Both the position numbers and the translations under genes were made by a program. Shown piece by piece: positions 56,591 to 64,000 of a stretch of 64,000 nt of DNA (positions are counted from its first letter, which is position 1; every line of letters begins with the position of its first letter). The DNA is taken from contig MU404184.1 in assembly GCA_022695795.1 (NCBI GenBank), positions 1 through 64,000 of the forward strand, in the 5' to 3' direction. The notes below the pieces were generated by a model that was not told the DNA's origin, did not search any database, and was given only the letters and a program-made list of their open reading frames with translations. Source of the DNA: Biscogniauxia marginata (taxonomy: Eukaryota; Ascomycota; Sordariomycetes; Xylariales; Xylariaceae).

Positions 56591-58522
56591 TCATTCACCC
56601 TCCACTTTCCTCTTCTTCGACCTTTTCTTCCCTCTAGCTTCTACTTTTCCTTCGGCGGGCCTGACCCTCCACGCCGTGAAGACGTAACCCTCAGCACCCC
56701 CCTTGCTCGTCATCAGTGGGTGCGTTCGCCCGGGCAGAACCTGCCATCTCCTGACGCGGCTGGTCTGGATCGACGCGCCAAGCACTAACGTGGGGTTGAG
56801 GGGGAACTCATCGTTGCCGTCCCAATGTTCTTGCTCCTTGACGCTTCTGCCCGCGAGCTCATCTGGCGGGCTCGCCACCCAGGCCCCGCGGCGCGCAACG
56901 CTGTAGCAGTCGGCCAGCGCCGTCAGCGGCTCGATTGCCTGCGAGTAGATGGCGATTGGGGCGCCGCCCGCGAGCAGCGGCACCACGTGTCGCATGACGG
57001 AGATAGGGTCCATGGTGCTCGCCACTATGAGACCGGAGAACCCGCCGCGGCGCGTGCTGTCGATGACGTGGCGGGTCTTAGCCCAGCGCCGCCGCTTGCG
57101 ATGGTACGTGCCTCGGCGGTTGGCCTTCCATGAGCGCAGCTCCTCGGGCGTCGCGTTCGGGACCTCCGAGCTGTATGTACTGTCGAGCTCGGGCTCGAGG
57201 AGTTGCAACCAAGACAGCGACATGAGGTGTCTTGCCAGTGGGTGAGCGGGCGTCTGTGCCGGGTTCGCTACGTCGAAGTCGTAATAACGTAGGAAGCTGA
57301 GGTTAGGCTGTGAGTTTGGGTGAATCACGGTTAGGGTATTAGCACGCGCATAGGGCACCTCCAGGTCGTTCGATCGTCGTCTACCCTCCCCGAACTGTCT
57401 CCTGGACGACTGGGGTGATCTGGGTCTTGCCGACTCGGCGTCCTGCGGCTTTGGCTTGATATCTGAGTCTTCGTCCCCAGCAATGGGGTGAGGAATAGGG
57501 CCGCTGCTCGCAGTTGTCGTGGTCGCCATCGGTTGGCTTAGTGACTCCCTTCGGCGAGCTGTTGGGGTTCGTGATCTCTGTGGTTCTTCTATAGTCTTTC
57601 CTGATTTAGTCGAGTAAAGTACACCCATGCGCTCCGCCATAGCAGCAACTAAAAGGCCACCAGTGTCATCTATAATGAGCCATCTTCCTGGTGTCCGTTC
57701 GGTCTCCGGGATGGGCTCCCCGCCTTCTTCCATGGCTTGTTTGTTCTCACACTGGTCCTCGCCGCCGAAGTGCACATTGGCCCAGCATCCTAGCAGCGCG
57801 ACCATCTCCTCCCGCATATCGAGGATCTTGGCCGGGTCTTTGTCCTCGAGAAGCCAGTAATCCAACTGCGGTACGTCCAAGGGCAGCACGCTGAATCTCC
57901 GTATATACTTCCGCGTCTTTAGTAACTTGTACTTGGCGAGCGAGTATTCTGTCTTCTGGTTGATGGCGGTGTGTGACAGCATAAGCTTAGCAATCAGGTC
58001 CTTGCCAGCATCGGTACCATCTTTCTTGAGAGCCTCGATCTCCTCCATGGTCAGCGTCTGGCGTGCCTCTGCGTTGAGTTCTGCACGGTCGCTCGTGGCG
58101 ACGACGGCGCCTGACTCGGGGTCTACGAGGGAGTACTCGACGCCAGTCGGTAGCGAAACCTCGGCATCCTCGCCGTCGGGGACCGGGGTCGCTTCCCCGG
58201 GGGAGCTCGACAACGTGCCGGACGACAGTATATCGCTGTAGAGCTCTGCGGCGGGTACGATTCGTAGTCGGTTGAAGGTCTCAGGCGGCTTTTTGTCTTG
58301 TAGCTCGTAGGTAAGATGGTACGGCCGGTGAATGATCAGGTTGCTCGGGAAGGACCCATATTTGCCTAGAGAGACGGTGCTGCAGCACAATCCGTTAGCG
58401 AGGGCGAAATAGCTTCGGTCGGAGAGTCGTGCATACGTATCTGGTATGATCTGGAATATTCTGGTGTTCCCCGAAGGAAGCTTCAACGCGATCCAGGAGT
58501 TGGGCTCGACTAAAGAATGCAT
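56591..58522 (-). CDS. TRM6: tRNA (adenine-58-N1)-methyltransferase non-catalytic subunit Trm6/Gcd10
   Basis: Trm6 pairs with catalytic Trm61 to make m1A58 in the tRNA T-loop in the nucleus; m1A58 stabilises initiator tRNA-Met. The start is ATG at 58522 (MHSLVEPNSWIALKLPSGNT), the normal family beginning; the frame upstream opens only with TTG. A 57-nt intron (58436-58380) without stop codons lies in frame: donor GTATGC, branch GCTAACGG, acceptor CTGCAG. Removing it joins IIPDT to TVSLGKYGSFPSN as in homologs. Exons 58522-58437 and 58379-56591 give 624 residues. Gcd10 motifs: HRPYHLTYEL, LTMEEIEALK, and a C-terminal Rossmann-like half with GGFSGLIVASTMDPISV, lacking a clear AdoMet-binding glycine motif, as expected for the non-catalytic subunit. 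A Ser/Arg/Pro-rich insert is at about 370-430. The C-terminus is basic (KKRSKKRKVEGE), possibly nuclear targeting. Confidence 0.93.
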   Translation of the reverse strand: MHSLVEPNSWIALKLPSGNTRIFQIIPDTYARLSDRSYFALANGLCCSTVSLGKYGSFPSNLIIHRPYHLTYELQDKKPPETFNRLRIVPAAELYSDILSSGTLSSSPGEATPVPDGEDAEVSLPTGVEYSLVDPESGAVVATSDRAELNAEARQTLTMEEIEALKKDGTDAGKDLIAKLMLSHTAINQKTEYSLAKYKLLKTRKYIRRFSVLPLDVPQLDYWLLEDKDPAKILDMREEMVALLGCWANVHFGGEDQCENKQAMEEGGEPIPETERTPGRWLIIDDTGGLLVAAMAERMGVLYSTKSGKTIEEPQRSRTPTARRRESLSQPMATTTTASSGPIPHPIAGDEDSDIKPKPQDAESARPRSPQSSRRQFGEGRRRSNDLEVPYARANTLTVIHPNSQPNLSFLRYYDFDVANPAQTPAHPLARHLMSLSWLQLLEPELDSTYSSEVPNATPEELRSWKANRRGTYHRKRRRWAKTRHVIDSTRRGGFSGLIVASTMDPISVMRHVVPLLAGGAPIAIYSQAIEPLTALADCYSVARRGAWVASPPDELAGRSVKEQEHWDGNDEFPLNPTLVLGASIQTSRVRRWQVLPGRTHPLMTSKGGAEGYVFTAWRVRPAEGKVEARGKKRSKKRKVEGE

Positions 58523-59211
58523 CTCGACGGTGGCCGCCCTCGTGTCGAGGTGCGGGTCGGAGCGAGAAAAACTCGACGTGGTGACTTTCTGCGATATGAT
58601 TTTTATATATGTATGTAAAGAATACAGCACATCCGTAGGTTTAGGTAGGTACCTGCAGGAATGCAATTGCGAGGTTGCTACGGTTTATGCAATTATAAAA
58701 AGCTAAGACCCCGCCCGGGCAAGAGCCTCCGCGGTGTGGGGCCAAATACCTACAAGGTACCCCGAGACCACCGGCAGGCACCACAGACAGTTAGGTTGCA
58801 ACCCCCAAAATTTGCCCTTTTAGGAAGGCTGGTCTTAGAGACAACGGCTACTACTTATCGACGTCGCTACTTATACTACATCTCTGCTCCCGCCTCGGAA
58901 AATATACAAACTACAGCTCACAAACATGTATCAACTACTACCTAGTCCATATATATCCGCATCTCACTAGCTGACATCATATAAGAATGAAATCGATTAA
59001 GGCACATACTATGGATATCAACCGAGCGCCTAGGTACCGTATCCAGGCCCGAGATAACCACAACGCCATCCACTTAGACATACGTACATAGTGCGACGCA
59101 TCCAGTAGGTATCTGCCTATCGCGACAAAAGAAAACGGAAGAGACGGTAAACCCTGCTAGGCTAGGCCCGAGTGAAATTATCGGATCTTTGAGACCTCGT
59201 TATCGTCTCTT
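58523..59211. other. Region between TRM6 and the flotillin gene
   Basis: TRM6 promoter and 5' leader at the left, flotillin 3' untranslated region at the right. Contains TAGGTA/TACCTA clusters at 58641-58654, 58747-58760 and 59031-59039. No gene. Confidence 0.55.
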
Positions 59212-61074
59212 TTAATTATTCTCAGTGACCACACCATTGGTGCCGTGGTGGTCGCGTCTGGCAACCTCCTTGCCGGGCAGGCGGCCGAACTGCCACTCTG
59301 GGAGTGTGATGCCAGTCTGCTCGTGGATCGTCGACATCAGCGGTGGCAGGAGTTGGTAGATCTATGAAGAGGAGGTTGTCAGCGAAATACGTAATAAGCA
59401 GGCCTCGGGCTCGTCTGGGAGCAGCTCACATTTCGCATGGTCGCCGCGCTGTCTTGGCCGGAGCCATCGCTACTGGTACCGGATCCAGCCTCGGCTCCCG
59501 TATTCCAGATGCTAATCTTAGGCTGCATGCCATTGACCGCGGTAGCGTTCGCCCTGGCAAGCTCTATGTATGTGCCCTTCTCGATCATCATGTACTGTAA
59601 GAGGCCGCCAGGGCCGCCAAGCGCCTTGCTCATCTTAGCATAAGCCTCGGCCATGGCCGCCATGCCTTCCGCTTCTTTGAGCTTCTTCTGGAGATTGGCC
59701 TCGGCGTTCTTGATTGCGGCATGGCTCCACGCGTCCGCATCCGTCTTGGTCTTGTATGCGGCAGCGTCGGTACTCTTCGTCGTGCGGTTGTAGTCCGCCG
59801 CTGCCTGTGTCTCGGCATCAACCTTGGTCTTATACGCACTGGCGTCGGTAGCCCTGGTCGACTTCTCAAAATTAGCTCTGGCATCGGCTTCTACCTCGTA
59901 CGCCTTGGCGTCAGCGGCTTGCTGCATCGATTCGCGGGCAATGGTGGCCTTGACGACGTCTGTGGCGCGCAATCGCTCGAGCTCGGCTGCCGCACGCTTG
60001 ACCTGGACTTCTTTCTTCAGGTCCTCATCCTTAGACTCGGTAGCACGTGTAGCCTGGATACGTGCGATCTCGACGTCGCGGTTAAGAACGGTCTTCTGTG
60101 TTGCCAAGTTGGCCTCGGCTGTAGCACGTTCAACGTCTCGATCTGTCTTCTGGACGGCGGTTTCGGCGTTACTGCCGTGTGATTAGCCCGGCGAAATACA
60201 AAAGGAGGAAGGAGTGTAGAATAGTTACATCTTGGCGATTTGTCGCTCCTGTTGGCCATGTCTGTCGGCTTCACCGACATTGCCACGAAGCTGTGCCTCT
60301 GCAACATCGATACGGGCTTGGTTTGTCGCGCCTTCATGGGCCTTTTGTGAAAGCGATTGGAAATACGTCGAGTTAGCAGCGTCCCTGAGCTCCTTCACGT
60401 TGGCGTTGTAAATCTTGAGGCCAAACTGGTTGAGCTCGCCCTGGATGTTGCGGAAGATACGGCGTTTGAACTCTTCTCGCCCGGTGAAGATCTCCTCCAT
60501 AGTCATGCTGGAGACTAGGACTCGAGTTTCGCCTTCGATGATACCTTTGACGATATTCTCGAGGTATTGAGCACCCTCCTTCTGAGTAGTAGAGTCTGCC
60601 AACAACATGGCGTACTTCATAAGGGCATCCCCTTGGTCCTCGGCGTTTACATGGCTCGCTGACTGGGCCTGCGTAGCTTGGTCAAGTTGGGGAGAAGCAC
60701 GATGCTTCAGTACCTTCGCATTAGCGCCACGGGCATTTACATCCCTAGATCAATGTCAACAAGTCTCTGGACAGAGGAAGTGGCTGAAACTTGTAGAAAA
60801 GCGCATACGGGCCGATAGTGAACACGACAGGCAATAAGAATTGCAGCTTCTCTTTCGTCATTGCTATAATCCAGTAGTCAGTAGGCCGGACGGGAATGGA
60901 TAAGGTAAAAGAATAGGCACCTTGCAAGTTCATAGCATAATCGTGAGGCTGGACTGAGAATCTTGTGCATCGTTGGAAGGGCCAAACCCAGGCAGCCTTG
61001 GTGATGAGGACATTTTTTATGTGCATGCCGGTGATGGCAAGGTACTCATCAGGAGCTGCGATCTTGTATGACAT
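59212..61074 (-). CDS. Flotillin-like SPFH/Band 7 membrane-microdomain protein
   Basis: Flotillins are scaffolds of sterol-rich plasma-membrane domains; in filamentous fungi they affect polarised growth. Five exons: 61074-60921, 60863-60809, 60744-60229, 60171-59430, 59361-59212, giving 538 residues. Introns are 57, 64, 57 and 68 nt. The splices restore YAMNLQ-AMTKEKLQF, TIGP-DVNARGANAKVL, RQIAK-INAETAVQKTDRD and AATMRN-IYQLLPPLMSTI. The second exon is only 55 nt. The SPFH domain covers about 1-200 (EYLAITGMHIKNV, TRVLVSSMTMEEIFTGREEFK, ELNQFGLKIYNANVKEL). A long Ala/Glu/Lys coiled coil with repeated DASAYKTKxDAETQAAAD-like units covers about 250-430, and a globular C-terminal part (LGGPGGLLQYMMIEKGTY) follows. 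The start ATG has a good context (CACCATGTC). The tail is EWQFGRLPGKEV with a TAA at 59212-59214. Confidence 0.94.
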
Positions 61075-63014
61075 GGTGACGATATGTTCGTGAGATTTTA
61101 ATAGATCAATGTTAAGCACGAACTAAATGAGCTACAACGTGAAGAATGTTGTCGACTGTTGGGAGGCTAAACTGTGAGTGAGCAAGCAGTCGATCAGACC
61201 TTGAAATACTGCCCACTACAGACTGGAACTGGGTATCTAGTTGGCTGTATGTATAATGGTGGGTGCTAGGTGTGTATTAAGAAGAGAAGAGTAGCCCAAT
61301 GAGGGAGAACAAGAACTTTAAGTACCTTATGTAGAGGTATGGACTATATTTATACTAGGTACCTTCTTTTGAGGGAGTGTAAAACTAATAGTGTGGAGAT
61401 AGGCAACATGAAGGAAAAAGAGGCTTCTCTTGAAAGTTTATAAGTATATTTAATTGAGTCTTCTATGTGGGAGAGATGACTGAGGCTATGCAGGACAAGG
61501 CACTTCGATATAGAAAAAGGGATCACAAGTAACATATGGCACCATACCACCTAAGGTTAAGAGTATACTAATACACAACCAGACTGGAGGTAGGTGCCTA
61601 ATAGATACCTAAAAAAAAAAGGCATGCCATATCCCTCGTCTTACTACGAGTAATATGTAAATCAGGAGATAGTGGACATACCGTTGACCTTGCACATGTG
61701 TATATAATACTTATCCGTTTTGGGTACCGAGTACCCCGGTCTCCTTATTGCCTAAATATGCCTACCTAAATACCTACCTATCAGGTTTCCGAATAGTTAA
61801 TTGTTATTATGTATTAAGGAAAACTTTGCACGATCTCCCATACCTGGTAATGATAATATATGTGAATTTCTTAAGCCACGCTATCAGATTTGGTCGGATA
61901 ACCTCTAAATTGCAAAGGTTACCTGGGTAGGTAGAGCTAAGGTAGGTCAATATGTAGAGCAAAACGTGGGTAGTTTGAATTGTAAATGGTCCCATTGAAT
62001 TAGCTATGTACTACATGTAGGTATAAGTAATACCTGGGTATACGGTTGTGGCAACCTTGGCTTGGTCACGGGAATTAATTATGCTCACCTGACAGTTATA
62101 CCTACCTAATGGTACGTAGTGTGGAATCCTTCTAGCAACTTTCTGGAAACGCCACCCATACTGTATGTATTGTACCTAATAAGTTAATTACTTTACTTAC
62201 GGTTCGGCCCTCTCTTCCCCGCAATGAATTTCCTGGAGGTTGTTTTATCCTTAGGAACCATAAATTTCGGAGACCGAATGTTCACCGATTTCTACTAAGA
62301 GTAGTAGTTCTGTTAACTAGCTACTACTATCTAGAAAAGGCTTTTCTTTCTTTTCATATGTACAGTATAACAGAGTTAGCGTCTCGGAGCTGAACATTTA
62401 GTGGGGAGGCTTAGCTCTTCATTACGATCCTACGGCCCTTGGCTACCTACGCGAGGCTGACTTGCACATTCTTCCAAGCACGAAGAGCACGAAGGCAGAC
62501 AAGAAGGCAGTTTCTCTTAGATACCTGGTAGGAGAGATGCATGCACCGGTACTACTATGTACCTATCAATGGAAATTGTTATCATGTGGTACAATTCCAT
62601 TCCTGACAAAGCAAACCACATACATACTGCCAAGACGATTAACACCATAATGAAAGATCCCGAATTTCTGGCATTTTAAATTCTTTTAAGGATCATTCTG
62701 TTTAGCTGTATTGATCTCCTCCCCCGTTGCCTCAGTTAAGTACATAGGAGGTATGTAGGTAGAAAATCCCCTTCGAAGTCGTCACATACCACAGTCACAA
62801 ATCTTTAGACGATAAACCTCTCACCAATGTTACACATATCGCTCATTCTCCAATCCCGGTCTCGTTCCAACCTAGCCATATCTCATTAGCAGGTAGTACC
62901 CAGATCAACTGCCTTGTTCCTGGAAGGTCAAGACAATAACTAGCTGCTCAACGGTGACTGTCGTCCAACTGTCGCCCTTCACAAGTCGCTTCCACTCAAA
63001 ATACCTAGTCAAGC
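61075..63014. other. Divergent 1.9-kb intergenic region
   Basis: Lies between the starts of the flotillin gene (leftward) and the gene at 63015 (rightward), so it holds both promoters. It is dense in TAGGTA/TACCTA words (61353-61363, 61591-61611, 61761-61781, 61921-61947, 62018-62040, 62099-62107, 62753-62761). Short frames only; no gene supported. Confidence 0.55.
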
Positions 63015-63932
63015 ATGGACAGAAAATTGCATCTCCGAGACCTACCACCGCCGCCTTATACACCCAATGCAGATCCTTCTGTCTCTCACAACCAACTTCA
63101 CCCAGCCTCTCTAACTACCGACCTGCAGCATCATCTTAAATCTTTGCCCGATCGCATACATTCAACACAACAGTTTTGGGCGGCCCAGAAATCACTTGAC
63201 GACTCCCTCCTCCTTGACCGTCTTGTTCCCATAATCGAGGACTTCATAGCCAGTATAGGCTCCCAACATACTTTGCCTTTACTAGCCACCCTCACCCTGG
63301 TCCCTGAGATCGCCGTGCCCCAGAATGCAGTATTGAGTGGCTTGGAGGAAATGCAGCATCGCGATGAGATCTGCCTGGTTTCCCGAGTGAGGGTAGATCT
63401 TAACGATAAGGACTTGGCAAAGGCTGTCTCGCGCCCTACCGACGGCGATGAGCAACGCTGGAAAGTGGGACAAGAGTTTAGTGACTGGGGTCGGTTTGAG
63501 AACCACGACATCTCTGCGGAGGGTTCAGAATCGGGCCGGGAAATGCTCTGGTGGCGGGACGAGGACATGGCACGCCGCCTAGCCGGTTATCTTCAGCCTA
63601 AGATCGAAGCACCAGAGCCTATCGAAACCACTTCACTCGTTAAACCCATTGTCAAGCAGAGACCACCACCGCAGATGGAGAAAAGAACTTGGAACTGGGT
63701 TAAGAGGAAAAGTAATCGTAGTTCGGAGACTATGATGAATAACTCCGATACTATCGTCCAAAGCAAGAGCAACACGTCGGGCAAAGCAGAAAATAGTCAA
63801 CAAAATGAAACAAACAGGCCTCGGATGTATGTCACGGCACAGGAGGTCGCATTTCGACAAGAGAATGAGTTTGGGATCATGGAGAGCCGCAGTGGCTGGG
63901 CCGTGGTAGTGACAGTGACAATTACGGCATAA
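63015..63932 (+). CDS. Conserved fungal protein of unknown function
   Basis: A single open frame of 305 residues, ATG in AAGCATGG context. No named domain recognised. The N-terminus is Pro-rich (RDLPPPPYTPNADPS; PPPPY resembles a PPxY WW-domain ligand). A helical region with TQQFWAAQKSLDDSLLLDRLVPIIEDFIASIG follows, in pieces, then LTLVPEIAVPQNAVLSG. A Trp-rich stretch RFENHDI...LWWRDEDMARRLAGYLQP is at about 160-195, and a Ser/Asn/Lys-rich low-complexity segment at about 225-270. The C-terminus is QEVAFRQENEFGIMESRSGW then a Val/Thr-rich end. No signal peptide or membrane span. Composition and motif density indicate a real gene; the similarity to unnamed Pezizomycotina proteins is my recollection, not a search. 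Confidence 0.75.
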   Translation: MDRKLHLRDLPPPPYTPNADPSVSHNQLHPASLTTDLQHHLKSLPDRIHSTQQFWAAQKSLDDSLLLDRLVPIIEDFIASIGSQHTLPLLATLTLVPEIAVPQNAVLSGLEEMQHRDEICLVSRVRVDLNDKDLAKAVSRPTDGDEQRWKVGQEFSDWGRFENHDISAEGSESGREMLWWRDEDMARRLAGYLQPKIEAPEPIETTSLVKPIVKQRPPPQMEKRTWNWVKRKSNRSSETMMNNSDTIVQSKSNTSGKAENSQQNETNRPRMYVTAQEVAFRQENEFGIMESRSGWAVVVTVTITA

Positions 63933-64000
63933 GACAAGTTTTCATGCCATGAGAGTTGAGAGTTGCTGTATTATATCGGATATATTAACCTAGGCACTTA

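Noticed and set aside
58523..58666. N-terminal 48-residue extension of TRM6
   Set aside because: It begins at a TTG codon and lies upstream of the family-type start MHSLVEPNSW.

Overview
The window looks like nuclear DNA of a filamentous ascomycete (Pezizomycotina, most likely a Sordariomycete). The genes have short introns of about 50-85 nt with GTATGT- or GTRAGT-like donors and CTRAC/CTAAC-type branch sites. They include fungal-specific members such as the pH-signalling protein PalA/Rim20 and a fungal-type flotillin. GC-balanced gene islands alternate abruptly with very AT-rich blocks that have the signature of repeat-induced point mutation (RIP). No bacterial or viral features are seen.

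Gene islands: 1-0.4 kb holds the 3' end of an unrecognised conserved gene. 3.4-4.8 kb holds DPH1 (diphthamide synthesis, minus). 5.9-7.2 kb holds a secreted aldose 1-epimerase (minus). 8.5-10.3 kb holds VMA2, the V-ATPase B subunit (minus, four exons). 13.4-14.6 kb holds HMG-CoA lyase (plus), alone between two AT-rich blocks. 17.3-20.1 kb holds palA/rim20 (minus, three exons). 41.1-42.7 kb holds a Golgi-type fringe-like glycosyltransferase (minus). 52.9-54.2 kb holds a conserved protein of unknown function (minus). 55.3-56.2 kb holds ARPC3/Arc18 (plus, with a 6-nt first exon). 56.6-58.5 kb holds TRM6/GCD10 (minus, with an intron hidden in frame). 59.2-61.1 kb holds a flotillin/SPFH protein (minus, five exons). 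63.0-63.9 kb holds another conserved unknown (plus). These are mostly housekeeping genes with no shared pathway; I see neither a biosynthetic cluster nor an operon-like arrangement.

AT-rich blocks (about 0.95-2.1, 5.0-5.7, 10.7-13.1, 14.9-17.0, 20.9-39.9, 44.0-44.7 and 47.8-51.0 kb) are mutated transposable elements. Several can be delimited to the base by target-site duplications. (a) A 19-kb composite, 20947-39926, is bounded by 124-126 bp direct repeats and GGTC on both sides. Inside it is a complete but dead Ty3/gypsy-like element, 26401-34111 (TSD TTCCG), with recognisable reverse transcriptase and integrase relics on the minus strand. That element itself contains a much less mutated solo LTR, 27920-28275 (TSD GGTTT). 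(b) Further solo LTRs of the same family lie at 23606-23972 (TATTA) and 15818-16268 (ATTTA). (c) A different solo LTR lies at 48567-48850 (AAAAC). (d) A 2-kb element with terminal inverted repeats over 200 bp long, flanked by TA, lies at 10876-12902. (e) A family of about 0.4-kb foldback elements flanked by TA appears as five or more copies, some nested three deep.

I found no convincing new gene system. The most informative content is the nested transposon stratigraphy, the uneven RIP among copies, and two exon structures that automatic annotation is likely to get wrong (TRM6 and ARPC3).
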